This document shows, piece after piece, positions 16,176 to 24,993 of a stretch of DNA of 64,000 nt (the stretch's first letter is position 1; each line of letters begins with the position of its first letter). Source of the stretch: Ureibacillus sinduriensis BLB-1 = JCM 15800 (lineage in GTDB: Bacteria > Bacillota > Bacilli > Bacillales_A > Planococcaceae); contig NZ_JPVO01000046.1 in NCBI RefSeq assembly GCF_000772955.1, positions 1 to 64,000 of the forward strand, given 5' to 3'. The notes beneath the pieces were generated by a model that saw nothing but the letters and a program-made list of their open reading frames with translations, had not been told where the DNA came from and ran no database searches. The position numbers and the translations under genes were made by a program.

Positions 16176-17516
16176 TTAGCCGATCATCATATTTCCTTTT
16201 GGACGTTTATAAGCCTCTTTGGTCCGTCTTTTAGTAATCGCAAACCCAAGCGTTAACGGTCCCAATCTTCCAATAAACATCGTAATAATAATCAAGATTC
16301 GCCCGAACGGCGTTAATTCTGGTGTTAGGCCCATGGATAGCCCCACTGTCCCGAATGCTGAGGTTGCTTCGAATAAATACATCATAAAATCATGTCCATG
16401 TTCCGTAATACTAAGTAAAAAAGTAACCAGGATGACAACCATCATTCCACTAACAGCAACAGTGAATGCTTTCAATATTGTCTTCTCAATAATTCGGCTT
16501 TTAAATATCAGGACATCCTCTTTCCCTTTCAGCTGTGAAAGAACCGTCACCATTAGAACCGCAAAAGTAGTTACTTTTATACCACCCGCTGTAGAACCCG
16601 AACCGCCACCGATAAACATAAGGAAGATTGTTAAGAACAGGGTTGCATATGTTAAATCGCCCATGGATAAAGTATTTGCACCTGCTGTTCTAGGAGTTAC
16701 ACTATGAAAAATGGAACCTAGTATTTTCCCTCCCATATTTAAAGGACCAAGCGTTTTATCGTTTCCATACTCGAATAAGAAAATTAGGATGGATGCTCCT
16801 ACAAGCAAGAATACCGTTGTTGTCAGGACAACTTTTGTATGAAGTGAAATCTTGTGTGTTTCACGGTATTCGTATAACTCATTGATGACAACAAATCCGA
16901 GACCGCCAATAATAATGAGCGTACATATAGTTAACACAACAAATGGATCATCTACATATCCTGTTAAGCTATTGAAATCTCCGAATATATCAAATCCTGC
17001 ATTATTAAAAATAGAAATACTATGGAATATCCCAAAATAAATCGCCTCACCAATTTGCATATCAAATGCAAAGCGAATGGCTAATAAAGAAGCCCCAATA
17101 CTTTCTGCAATCACTGTAAAGAACAAAATCCTCTTCACTAACTTCACAATGCCGGCAGTAGAAGTTGCATTATATGCTTCCTTTAAAAGCAATCTTTCTT
17201 TTAGTGAGATCTTTTTGCCCAACAATGTAAATAAAAACGTCGCAAAGGTCATAAACCCTAGACCACCAATTTGGATAAGTGCCAATATGACAATTTCCCC
17301 AAACATTGAAAAGGTATCGCCAGTATCAACTACAACTAAACCTGTAACACAAGTTGCCGATGTAGCAGTAAATAGAGCATCTAAAAATGATAAGCCAGTA
17401 CCATTGGCTGTAGCTATAGGTAGTGTTAACAAGAATGCTCCAACGAAGATGACTACAGCAAAACCGAGCACTAATATTTTAGAAGGATTAAGCCCTTCCA
17501 AAAGTATATTTTTCAT
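16176..17516 (-). CDS. ktrB: KtrB/KtrD-type potassium uptake translocator (TrkH family)
   Basis: The 446-residue membrane protein has the four pore loops of the Ktr/Trk/HKT superfamily: SATCVTGLVVVD (about 53-64), FNNAGFDIFGD, VTPRTAGANTL and ATSAFGTVGLSMG, each with the filter glycine. It moves K+ (often with Na+) across the membrane with the RCK ring encoded next. Gene order here is translocator first, whereas B. subtilis ktrAB has the regulator first. GGGGAGAATAACC precedes the ATG. The long leader contains a c-di-AMP riboswitch and terminator. Confidence 0.93.
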   Translation of the reverse strand: MKNILLEGLNPSKILVLGFAVVIFVGAFLLTLPIATANGTGLSFLDALFTATSATCVTGLVVVDTGDTFSMFGEIVILALIQIGGLGFMTFATFLFTLLGKKISLKERLLLKEAYNATSTAGIVKLVKRILFFTVIAESIGASLLAIRFAFDMQIGEAIYFGIFHSISIFNNAGFDIFGDFNSLTGYVDDPFVVLTICTLIIIGGLGFVVINELYEYRETHKISLHTKVVLTTTVFLLVGASILIFLFEYGNDKTLGPLNMGGKILGSIFHSVTPRTAGANTLSMGDLTYATLFLTIFLMFIGGGSGSTAGGIKVTTFAVLMVTVLSQLKGKEDVLIFKSRIIEKTILKAFTVAVSGMMVVILVTFLLSITEHGHDFMMYLFEATSAFGTVGLSMGLTPELTPFGRILIIITMFIGRLGPLTLGFAITKRRTKEAYKRPKGNMMIG

Positions 17517-17608
17517 GGTTATTCTCCCCGATTTAAATAAAACCCAATTCTAACTACATAGCTTTTTCTCTTAAATCCTTGTTTTTGGCATAATAAAAAA
17601 CCGCATTT

Positions 17609-17653
17609 AAAACAAGTTGCTTTTTGTTGGATTATCAACAAAAAGGCTCCTTG
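17609..17653 (-). terminator. Riboswitch-controlled terminator in the ktr leader
   Basis: On the minus strand CTTTTTGTTG pairs with CAACAAAAAG, extended by CAAG/CTTG at the base, followed by TTTTAAATGCGGTTTTTT. It lies between the aptamer and the ktrB start, where a c-di-AMP off-switch terminator is expected. Confidence 0.75.
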
Positions 17654-17654
17654 A

Positions 17655-17812
17655 ATTAGGCGGTCAATAAGACCTCCTTCGCTTTAGCCGACGAAGTTAG
17701 CTGACGGGTAGGATGGCGAAGAAGCTTAAAATCATCCCTTCTGCATTTGCAGAATTAACCCCAAAAAGATTGGGTCCTCCGTTCTCGTTACGAGATTTGG
17801 CCATTTATTATT
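17655..17812 (-). promoter_or_regulatory. c-di-AMP (ydaO/yuaA) riboswitch aptamer
   Basis: The minus strand carries the conserved blocks of the ydaO/yuaA class in order: ACTCGT-type stem, GGAGGACCCAATC (about 17771-17783), TTTTTGGGGTTAAT, a variable arm, then CCTACCCGTCAGCTAAC and TCGTCGGCTAAAGCG. This class turns expression off when c-di-AMP is high. It is classically found before ktrA (yuaA) in Bacillus, and it precedes ktrB here. Exact edges are approximate. Confidence 0.88.
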
Positions 17813-17825
17813 TGATTTCGGATTC

Positions 17826-17854
17826 ATTCTACTCCTCACTACATGACTTGTAAA
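17826..17854 (-). promoter_or_regulatory. Sigma-A-like promoter of the ktr leader
   Basis: On the minus strand TTTACA (17849-17854) is followed after 17 nt by TAGAAT (17826-17831). This puts the transcript start just before the aptamer. Confidence 0.55.
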
Positions 17855-17963
17855 TATAAAAATAAATATTTTAAGAGGGTTGATTTCCGTATTAAGAAGA
17901 TTTTTAAATCAAGACATTTGGTCACTTATTTTATGTATTACCTTAATCATGGCCTTCTCTCTA

Positions 17964-18317
17964 TCATTTCAATTTCATGAAGGCTGATGGATTCAATCCG
18001 TCACTTTCAATGACGATGGCTGTCAATCCTGTTTCCGACTTTGTTTCATGCCATTCACCTTTAGCCCAGAATACTGCATCACCTGATTGGACTCTAACGT
18101 ATTCATCATTTTCCCCACGCACATGACCTTCCCCATTCAATACTAATAACAGCTGTGGAACAACAGCTTGATGATAACCAACAAGACCATTTTTATCCAA
18201 ATACATACAACCAATATGAGCAGCCTCATCTGTTTGTATTATTCGGGACATAACAAAATTCGAATTGAACTTGGTAATTTGCTTTCCATTTTCTTTGTTA
18301 AAACTATAAAACTCCAT
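17964..18317 (-). CDS. Cupin-domain protein
   Basis: The product has 117 residues in a single cupin fold: AAHIGCMYLDKNGLVGYHQA, PQLLLVLNGEGHVRGEN and AVFWAKGEWHETKSE. The His residues of the metal site are partly present (YHQA, EWHE). Function may be sugar or small-molecule binding. The ATG at 18317 follows AAAGGAGC and begins 25 bases after the stop of the phosphatase gene. The longer upstream frame would overlap that gene and is not used. Confidence 0.8.
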   Translation of the reverse strand: MEFYSFNKENGKQITKFNSNFVMSRIIQTDEAAHIGCMYLDKNGLVGYHQAVVPQLLLVLNGEGHVRGENDEYVRVQSGDAVFWAKGEWHETKSETGLTAIVIESDGLNPSAFMKLK

Positions 18318-18342
18318 TATATAGCAGCTCCTTTTAAATAAT

Positions 18343-18906
18343 TTATCTGGTGCTATCCCAAATCCTTTTAACATCTAGCAAATTTTTATTTTCAAAAGTT
18401 AATTTATAGATATCTGGCATATCAAGGTTTTTCCAGAAATTAAAATCAAATTTCTTATCAAAGTGATTCATGATGAGTACCATTATGTTTCCATGAGTGC
18501 CGATCGCTATATTTTTCCCTTCATAGCTTTCGAGTACATTTCCAATAGCCATAATGCCACAGTTTTGGGCAACATGATTAGACTCCCCTCCAGGCAGCGA
18601 AAAAGCCGGATTCTCCCAAACTCTCGTTATTGCTTGGGTAAAGTTCTCAACAGGTTCTAAAGATAGTGTGCGTTCCTTGAAACCAGCTTCCAATATAACT
18701 TCCTTCTCAAGCTTCACACCGAGAGGCTCCACCGATTGGATTGCTCTTTTATAGGGGCTAGCTATAATAATGTCAATATTTTCTTTCGCTAGAACTTCGC
18801 TAATTCTTTCTGCGTCAGCAAGCCCCTTAACAGACAAAGGTCTACCTACTTCATCCGGTGTATATGTAGAATGAGCATGTCGTACGAAATATACATTTGT
18901 TAGCAA
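18343..18906 (-). CDS. Histidine phosphatase family protein
   Basis: The 187-residue protein has the branch-1 histidine phosphatase signature FVRHAHS at its N-terminus (phospho-accepting His), SPYKRAIQS in the middle and the second catalytic His in GTHGN. It would hydrolyse a phosphoester; the substrate is unknown. The best start is the TTG at 18906, nine bases after AAGGAG, which puts the catalytic motif at residue 6-12 as is usual. The frame is open to an ATG at 18945, but no ribosome site precedes it. It forms a pair with the cupin gene. Confidence 0.85.
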   Translation of the reverse strand: MLTNVYFVRHAHSTYTPDEVGRPLSVKGLADAERISEVLAKENIDIIIASPYKRAIQSVEPLGVKLEKEVILEAGFKERTLSLEPVENFTQAITRVWENPAFSLPGGESNHVAQNCGIMAIGNVLESYEGKNIAIGTHGNIMVLIMNHFDKKFDFNFWKNLDMPDIYKLTFENKNLLDVKRIWDSTR

Positions 18907-18978
18907 GACTTTCAGCTCCTTCAAAATATCATTCAGCCGATTCAATATAGGAAGTGTTACTTCCTAGCGACTCCTCCT

Positions 18979-19353
18979 TTATATGTCGGTAATATTCATG
19001 CAGCTTGCTTCCTCATCCAATACAAACCCATAAATCACATTTGGTTCCTCTTGAAATGATACTTCCACTAAAAAATCATATGGAAAACTATAAAAATTAA
19101 TATCTTTCTTCATTGTCCATTCTTCTGTTGGATACCGTATTGCCAGTTGATTTTCAACCTCCGCTAGGAATTCTTCATATTTTTTCTCTTTGATTAACGG
19201 TGCTGTTATTATAATGGCGGCATATACAATCGTATAGGCTAACATAATCGCAATGCTCCATTTACGATACGCTTTTTTTATGAGCAATGTAATGATTAAT
19301 AGTACAATTAAGCCATTAACAAATACGATATAACGAAAAGATTCGTATTCCAT
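18979..19353 (-). CDS. Small membrane protein, unknown function
   Basis: The product has 124 residues, with two hydrophobic helices (about 7-27 and 34-53) and then a hydrophilic extracytoplasmic or cytosolic domain of about 70 residues rich in aromatic residues. The ATG at 19353 follows AGAGGAGG by 6 bases and is preferred to the upstream in-frame ATG at 19386. It may belong with the phosphatase-cupin pair downstream. No family recognised. Confidence 0.65.
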   Translation of the reverse strand: MEYESFRYIVFVNGLIVLLIITLLIKKAYRKWSIAIMLAYTIVYAAIIITAPLIKEKKYEEFLAEVENQLAIRYPTEEWTMKKDINFYSFPYDFLVEVSFQEEPNVIYGFVLDEEASCMNITDI

Positions 19354-19790
19354 GAAAACCTCCTCTAATAAAAGATACTGCTTCAAAAAAATTTAACAGT
19401 GAATAGAAAAATGCTGAAAAGCTCCTACTCTTAACCGCATGACTCCCTCTACATATATGAATATGGAGAACACATTCCTCCCTAATTGCCATCTTATGAA
19501 ATAAATGACTATCTCAAATATTCTAATAATACTTCAACTTAGACTAATGATTTTCCTGTCCTTCTTTGGCGTAAACCATTCCGATTTTAAACTTGCCAAA
19601 TACCTTCTATCTTTCTTATATCCTTTTATTGGTTGTTATACCAGTAACATTCCGACATCTCCGCCATTTATATTAAAAATCAATACTAAGAATTCTTCTT
19701 TTTGAACCGATATACTAATAACGGGTAGTTTATTGAGTTAAAACTCCGTCTCCTACCCTGCGAAATTGTAAACAGAGGGGAATTAGTAAC
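19354..19790. other. Gene-free stretch before the chemoreceptor
   Basis: About 440 bp hold no supported gene. Near the right end, GGGTAG and CTACCC (about 19721-19758) could form a small leader hairpin, and ATATACTAAT upstream may be a -10 region for the chemoreceptor at 19791. Nothing else stands out. Confidence 0.5.
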
Positions 19791-21767
19791 ATGAGGAAAC
19801 TAAAATTACCTAAAATAGGAAATCTTAAGCCGAAGTTGATATTTGCGTTTGCTTTTATATTGATCCTTCCTTCAATAATAATTGGTACACGATCATATAT
19901 GGCCGCAAAAGATGCTATCTCCACCGATCTTCTAGATGGTATTGAAGATAATTTAGAAGTATTAAACATGTCGATCGATAACGCCATTAAACCGAAAATT
20001 CATGATATCGGCAAGATAACGGACCAATTCAATGAAGCCAGTTTACAAAAAGAAAACACAAAACAAATTGAAGATTACTTAGAACAATATACTGAATTAC
20101 ATCCAGAAGTGGAGTCTATCTATATAGGTCTTGCTGATGGTTCTCTTATTATTCCAAATGCAGATGTCGGGGCAGATTTCGACGCCACAGAAAGAACTTG
20201 GTTCAAGGAAGCAGTTGCCCAGAAAGGAAACGCAATTATTTCCGACCCATATGTATCTGTCACAACTAATGATGTTGTTGTGGCTATCTCTCAAACTACT
20301 AGTGACGGGAAGAATGTAATTGGAATCGATTTGAAGCTGAGTTATCTTCAAGAGCTAGCGCAAATCATCAACATCGGTCAAGATGGTTATGCACTTATTC
20401 TGGACAAAAACGGAAAATTCATTGTCCATCCTGAAAACGAAGCAGGAACGGATGCAAAAGAATCATTTTATCAAAATATGTATAGCGATCAAGCCGGTAA
20501 CTTCGATTACGAATTAAATGGCCAGCCAAAGGTAATGGGTTATACAACAAATGAGCTGACAGGCTGGAAAGTTGCCGGAAATTTGTACACTTCCGAAATT
20601 AGCAAAGCGGCCTCTCCTATCCTAAATGCAACTTTGGCAGTCATAGTGATTGCTCTTATTATTGGTGCAGTGATCGTTTATTTTATTATCCGTTCGATTG
20701 TCACACCAATAAAAGACTTGAAGGAAAAAGCAATAACGATCAGCAATGGCGATCTTACACAGTCCATCGAAGTAAGAACAACGGATGAGATTGGCGAATT
20801 GGGACAAGCCTTCATCAGTATGCAAGACAATTTAAAAACACTTTTACACAATATTGAACAGAATGCAGAGCAAGTCGCCTCTTCAGCAGAACAATTATCA
20901 GCAAGTTCCGAAGAAACGACGGCAGTGACGGAGCAGGTTTCCACATCAATCCAGCATGTATCAGCTAGTGTAGAAAAGCAAAAAGATAGTGTAGAGGCAA
21001 GTGTGCTTGCTTTAAATGAGATATCTGATGGCGCCACTCATATCTCCAACTTTTCTCAAGAAGTAACAGAACTTACCCAAGAGGCAACCAAACAGGCACT
21101 GGAAGGTGGCGAATCCGTTGGGAAAATCGTCAACCAAATGGAATCCATTCACGACTCTGTCTTGGAATCCAACAAAATGATTCATTCTTTAACGGATCGC
21201 TCTAAACAAGTAGATTCGATTTTAAAAATCATTACTGGTATTGCCGAACAAACCAACCTTCTGTCCTTAAATGCTTCGATTGAAGCTGCTAGAGCTGGGG
21301 AGCATGGAAAAGGCTTTGCGGTCGTAGCGAATGAAGTAAAAAAATTGGCCGAACAATCGAGGGAATCTGCGAAAGATATTCATGACATTATCTCAGCAAT
21401 ACAAAACGATACGGAAAATACAGTGAAAATCATGTCCCAAGTTACACAAGAAGTAAATAATGGCATGAACATTTCAAATGAGGCCGTAACGAAATTTTAT
21501 GGAATTATCGATACGATGAATCGAGTAACCCCCCAGATGGAAGAAGTCTCTGCAACTGTACAACAAGTGTCCGCTTCAATACACGAAACTACAGATCGTG
21601 TAAATGAAAATGCACTACTGGCTCAAGGAAATGCCGCAGCATCGGAAGAGGTGGCTGCATCGGCAGAACAGCAACTTGCAGCTATGGAGGAAATTTCAGC
21701 TTCAGCTCATGCATTAACGAAAATGGCGGAAGAACTGCAAATCCTCATTTCCAAATACAAGTATTAA
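19791..21767 (+). CDS. Methyl-accepting chemotaxis protein with dCache domain
   Basis: This 658-residue chemoreceptor has TM1 (about 15-33), a double Cache ligand domain (about 38-275), TM2 (about 279-301), HAMP (about 302-355) and a long signalling coiled coil to the end. The kinase-contact tip reads [20 protein letters not shown]. In the membrane-distal Cache pocket R135, W137, F138, D152, Y154 and D180 resemble the amino-acid-binding dCache_1 pattern, so an amino-acid ligand is a reasonable guess. GAGGGGAATTAGTAAC precedes the ATG. It is monocistronic. Confidence 0.95.
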   Translation: MRKLKLPKIGNLKPKLIFAFAFILILPSIIIGTRSYMAAKDAISTDLLDGIEDNLEVLNMSIDNAIKPKIHDIGKITDQFNEASLQKENTKQIEDYLEQYTELHPEVESIYIGLADGSLIIPNADVGADFDATERTWFKEAVAQKGNAIISDPYVSVTTNDVVVAISQTTSDGKNVIGIDLKLSYLQELAQIINIGQDGYALILDKNGKFIVHPENEAGTDAKESFYQNMYSDQAGNFDYELNGQPKVMGYTTNELTGWKVAGNLYTSEISKAASPILNATLAVIVIALIIGAVIVYFIIRSIVTPIKDLKEKAITISNGDLTQSIEVRTTDEIGELGQAFISMQDNLKTLLHNIEQNAEQVASSAEQLSASSEETTAVTEQVSTSIQHVSASVEKQKDSVEASVLALNEISDGATHISNFSQEVTELTQEATKQALEGGESVGKIVNQMESIHDSVLESNKMIHSLTDRSKQVDSILKIITGIAEQTNLLSLNASIEAARAGEHGKGFAVVANEVKKLAEQSRESAKDIHDIISAIQNDTENTVKIMSQVTQEVNNGMNISNEAVTKFYGIIDTMNRVTPQMEEVSATVQQVSASIHETTDRVNENALLAQGNAAASEEVAASAEQQLAAMEEISASAHALTKMAEELQILISKYKY

Positions 21768-21814
21768 TTATCAATCAAACACAGTTGTGGTCAGGAATGG
21801 CCAGGACAAACGAG

Positions 21815-21852
21815 CAATACCCTTCTCAATTTGGAGAATGGTATTGTTTTTG
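21815..21852 (+). terminator. Terminator of the dCache chemoreceptor
   Basis: CAATACCCTTCTC pairs with GAGAATGGTATTG (13 bp, one mismatch) and is followed by TTTTTGTTC. The rest of the 21768-22103 interval shows no supported gene. Confidence 0.92.
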
Positions 21853-22103
21853 TTCTTGTATGAAATAGTAGTACTCTTTCTTATTTTGGAACCCTTCCCC
21901 TACCAAATATGTTTAAACAAACGGATTAACCATCTTGGTATAAACAATAGGAGGTTCCCTGCCACTTCTAATAAGATCGAACCCTTAATTTCGTTTATCA
22001 ATTCTTTTAAAAGCGATCTGCTTCTCTTCTTTCTTTTTTTAAGTCCCATTTTCTGCCCCTGATTCCCGACATTGCATAACTTACAAGATGTATGTTGTAA
22101 AAA

Positions 22104-22415
22104 TTAAGCATTCATTTCAAGATTAGGAAGTCCACAATAACTGCAAAAGCTATCTTTAATACCTATTACTTTTTCGCAATGGTTGCATCGCTTGTGGTCA
22201 TCACCGCTTAATTTAATGTAGTCGATGTTTTCTTCGCTATCCTCACTTATCGTTGAAGGAACAGGCTTTGGATTTTGCCTCTTTTCTCCCTTTTTTCCCT
22301 TTTCTCTAGTGCCGCTTGCATCGCTTGGTTCGGCTTTATCATTTCTTTCTTTTATAAAAGTCCAGATAATACTAATTATAAAAAATAGCAATATTATGAT
22401 ATCAAGTATTCCCAT
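22104..22415 (-). CDS. Single-pass membrane protein with zinc ribbon
   Basis: The product has 103 residues: a membrane helix at about 3-21, a basic and Pro-rich linker, then a C-terminal zinc-ribbon motif CNHC...CSYC (two CxxC knuckles 11 residues apart). The cytosolic zinc ribbon may bind a partner protein or nucleic acid; function unknown. The ATG at 22415 follows GGAGATAGAA. Two upstream in-frame starts at 22442 and 22430 are possible but have weaker ribosome sites. Confidence 0.7.
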   Translation of the reverse strand: MGILDIIILLFFIISIIWTFIKERNDKAEPSDASGTREKGKKGEKRQNPKPVPSTISEDSEENIDYIKLSGDDHKRCNHCEKVIGIKDSFCSYCGLPNLEMNA

Positions 22416-22627
22416 TTCTATCTCCGTCATCCTTGCTAGCATTTATTTCTTAGGATGTAGCTATCACGCTGCATTTATTCACTTAACGTTGCTATCCATC
22501 CCAATTTATATCTTCAAAAATGGTCACGTAATTCACGAGGTGGTGATGAAGAAAAACTCCGGGGACAAGTGATGGGAAACGTCACTCTTCATCCAAAATT
22601 GAGAGTGTTCCTTAGATATTTTAAAAA

Positions 22628-22680
22628 TACGAAAAAGACTGCAGACAAGCCAAATGGTGCATTGAGCTTGTCTACAGTCT
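22628..22680 (-). terminator. Terminator of the secreted protein gene
   Basis: AGACTGTAGACAAGC pairs with GCTTGTCTGCAGTCT (15 bp, one mismatch), followed on the minus strand by TTTTCGTATTTTT. Confidence 0.92.
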
Positions 22681-22710
22681 GAACTTTGCTTATCAACTCG
22701 AAAATCGCGA

Positions 22711-23814
22711 TTAAATACCGCTATTTGTTAAAGCTGCTTCTTCCAATTCTAACAACTTTTCGAATGGGAGAACATTTTCGCCAGATGGAATTCCGATTTT
22801 AAAATCGAATTTTTCATTTACATTCGATTTTGTTTGAACGGACGACAACTTAAGCGTAAAGGCCTCTTCTTCTTCTACAAGTATCGTAAAATCGATTGTT
22901 CCTTCATCATAGCTAATATAGTTATCTTCCGTTATAACTATAATCTCCTCTAGCTTATTAATTTTCAGGAATTTATTAAACTCTGCAACCACTTCATCAA
23001 CATTGATTTCTTCTGATGAAAGTGATTCTTTCAATAATTTTACATCTTCAGCAGTTAAGCCTAAAGCTTCTACATACTCAGGCTTCTCCAATAATTCAAC
23101 AAACTTAGGAAGCATATCATTTAGTAGAGTATCGATAAACGGTTTGATTGTTTCATTTGTTAATTCGAATTTAATGACCTTATCTGCTTCTATTCCCTCA
23201 GGAATCTCCACAGTACTTGGATCTACTTCTTTATAGAAATCTTTCCCTAGTAATTCGACGAATAGATTCATAATATCTGAATTCATCTTCATTTGTAAAT
23301 CATAATCAAGAGCAGTAGCTGGCTCCCCTGAAAGTTCGGCTAATTCCGATAGATCAAACTCAATGAATTTCCCATTTAATTCTTCAGGCATTGGTAATAG
23401 AGGAGACTGTGGAAGCTTGATCCACATTTTCTCTTGAGTCATAACCATTGGTATAGATAATTTCGTTTCAACATCACCTTTTAAAGTAAGGTCGATTGTA
23501 GCTTCCAGTTGCATTGGGTCTTTTTTGTAAGCACCAGAAATATCTATTTGTATATCTTTTAACATTTCAAATACCACAGCAACTTCCGGCTCAAATTCTT
23601 CTGTTTCAGGTAAAATTAATCCCAGATTAATGTTTCCGTCAAATTTGTACGAATCTAAATTTTGTTCATTAGCATAAACTTCTTTCAATAAATCAATTAG
23701 TGACTGACTTGAATCTGCAACATCCTTAGATGATGCAGCATTGGCTTGCGAAAATGGCAATGCCACAATTAGTAGAAGTGCTAGTAAAATTGATGCAAAT
23801 CTAGTTTTCTTCAT
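22711..23814 (-). CDS. Secreted protein of unknown function
   Basis: The 367-residue product has a signal peptide (about 1-27, ending SQANA-AS) and no anchor, so it is probably exported. The mature part is acidic and alternates beta-strand-like segments (MQLEATIDLTLKGD, FIEFDLSEL) with helical ones rich in Leu and Glu. This pattern is reminiscent of LolA/LppX-like half-barrel lipoproteins, though no lipid anchor is present and I cannot assign a family. AAAGAGGGCG precedes the ATG. It has its own promoter and terminator. Confidence 0.7.
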   Translation of the reverse strand: MKKTRFASILLALLLIVALPFSQANAASSKDVADSSQSLIDLLKEVYANEQNLDSYKFDGNINLGLILPETEEFEPEVAVVFEMLKDIQIDISGAYKKDPMQLEATIDLTLKGDVETKLSIPMVMTQEKMWIKLPQSPLLPMPEELNGKFIEFDLSELAELSGEPATALDYDLQMKMNSDIMNLFVELLGKDFYKEVDPSTVEIPEGIEADKVIKFELTNETIKPFIDTLLNDMLPKFVELLEKPEYVEALGLTAEDVKLLKESLSSEEINVDEVVAEFNKFLKINKLEEIIVITEDNYISYDEGTIDFTILVEEEEAFTLKLSSVQTKSNVNEKFDFKIGIPSGENVLPFEKLLELEEAALTNSGI

Positions 23815-23855
23815 AATACGCCCTCTTTCCTTGAAATATATTACATTACATACAA

Positions 23856-23864
23856 ATTATATCA
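23856..23864 (-). promoter_or_regulatory. Extended -10 promoter of the secreted protein gene
   Basis: On the minus strand TGATATAAT is a perfect extended -10 element. No good -35 lies at 17 nt. It is about 42 bases before the ATG at 23814. Confidence 0.5.
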
Positions 23865-23997
23865 TAGATTCTCAATAATTATGTTAACATTTACCAAATA
23901 AAGAAAATAGTACTTAACAGCGATGAGCTATCTGGATATAAAGAGCTAATTCCCTCTTAATCCTCAATAAAAATCCTGTAGGGTTTCGCTTTTTTGT

Positions 23998-24026
23998 TTG
24001 ACATTACAATAGGATGATGGATAATT
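23998..24026 (+). promoter_or_regulatory. Promoter of the 35-residue membrane protein
   Basis: A perfect TTGACA (23998-24003) is followed after 17 nt by ATAATT (24021-24026). It lies about 50 bases before the small ORF at 24077. Confidence 0.55.
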
Positions 24027-24076
24027 AAATAGAATATAAAAGAAGAAAAATTAGAAAGAATTGAAGGAGAGATTCG

Positions 24077-24184
24077 ATGTTTGACCAAGTTGCGATTTTT
24101 ATTTTAGAGGCCCTAACTGTCTTAACTGCAGTAGTTATAGTGTTTGGAATCCCGCTTGCAGATACAATGCTACGCAAAAAGTAA
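24077..24184 (+). CDS. 35-residue single-helix membrane protein
   Basis: The short frame encodes MFDQVAIFILEALTVLTAVV followed by IVFGIPLADTMLRKK. One hydrophobic helix spans about residues 5-27 and the end is basic, so the C-terminus is probably cytosolic. A promoter with perfect TTGACA, the ribosome site GAAGGAGA 8 bases upstream and a strong terminator right after the stop make it a complete, compact gene. Function unknown. Confidence 0.75.
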   Translation: MFDQVAIFILEALTVLTAVVIVFGIPLADTMLRKK

Positions 24185-24203
24185 AATCATTATAGATTCA
24201 ACC

Positions 24204-24243
24204 AAAAGCCCCATTTTTCGAGTAGAAAAACGGGCTTTTTTAC
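24204..24243 (+). terminator. Terminator of the 35-residue gene
   Basis: AAAAGCCCCATTTTTC pairs with GAAAAACGGGCTTTT around a 5-nt loop and is followed by TTTACG. Confidence 0.88.
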
Positions 24244-24309
24244 GTTGTGCGAATGATCCCTTCTATCCTGCTCTCTTTCTTCATTATCTACCGACTTACT
24301 AATTCATTG

Positions 24310-24341
24310 AAAAGAGGTGCCCTTAGTTGAGCACCCCTTTC
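24310..24341 (-). terminator. Terminator of the malonate decarboxylase operon
   Basis: GGTGC and GCACC, extended by AAAG/CTTT, form a hairpin, followed on the minus strand by CTCTTTTCAATG. It lies 10 bases past the mdcG stop. Confidence 0.75.
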
Positions 24342-24351
24342 ACTAATAGCA

Positions 24352-24993
24352 TTAACCTATTTCACTACTAACTCCCAGCTTGATTCGATTGTTTTCTATC
24401 GTACTTAAATGAGGGCCGAACTTGGTTCTTACAATAAAACCTGTTTTATTATATTTCAAATAATCATTCAGCAAGAATGCCCCTATAGAGGGTAGTTCTA
24501 CTTGCACATCTATCCGTCGATCTAAACCGTCCAAGAAATTGCCCAATTTCACCAGTAATTCTGTTTCTATTTCATTTAAGTAGAGGCAAATGTCAATGTC
24601 GCTACTAGGTGTTGTTGCCTGAATGGAAGTGGCAATCTCGAATCCTACACTCCCTGTTGGTCCCCATGCTAGTTTGTACTTTTTGAATTCTTCTTTAATA
24701 CTTAACAATGCAGGGAAATATAACCGATCAGCGAGCCTCTCCACTCGCCCCACTAACGAGATCGGGGAAATCACCTGTATTATATTTCTTTCATGGATAA
24801 AGGCCCCGTATCGCTGCTCCCTCTTATTACCGCGCAACCCGATTGGAACAATTTTGTCGGTAATAGGCATCCTTCTAACGACACCGAAATTTTTGGCCGT
24901 CGGTGCATCTTTCACCCAGCCGGGTTGATCAATAGTGTTTTCAATATCACTCATTGCTTCAAATCGCACGATATCATGTACTTTTATCTCCAT
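24352..24993 (-). CDS. mdcG: Malonate decarboxylase holo-ACP synthase MdcG
   Basis: This 213-residue phosphoribosyl-dephospho-CoA transferase attaches the special prosthetic group to the acyl carrier protein MdcC. The nucleotidyltransferase-type metal motif TPSSDIDICL (D-x-D) is present at about 130-139, preceded by the glycine-rich GPTGSVGFE. Length is normal for the family. Its ATG overlaps the last codons of the upstream mdcDE gene by 10 bases, which implies translational coupling. It is the last gene of the operon. Confidence 0.9.
   Translation of the reverse strand: MEIKVHDIVRFEAMSDIENTIDQPGWVKDAPTAKNFGVVRRMPITDKIVPIGLRGNKREQRYGAFIHERNIIQVISPISLVGRVERLADRLYFPALLSIKEEFKKYKLAWGPTGSVGFEIATSIQATTPSSDIDICLYLNEIETELLVKLGNFLDGLDRRIDVQVELPSIGAFLLNDYLKYNKTGFIVRTKFGPHLSTIENNRIKLGVSSEIG

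Noticed and set aside
21787-22062. 91-codon ORF after the dCache chemoreceptor
   Set aside because: It begins inside the terminator region, has no ribosome site and encodes a random-looking hydrophobic and basic mix.
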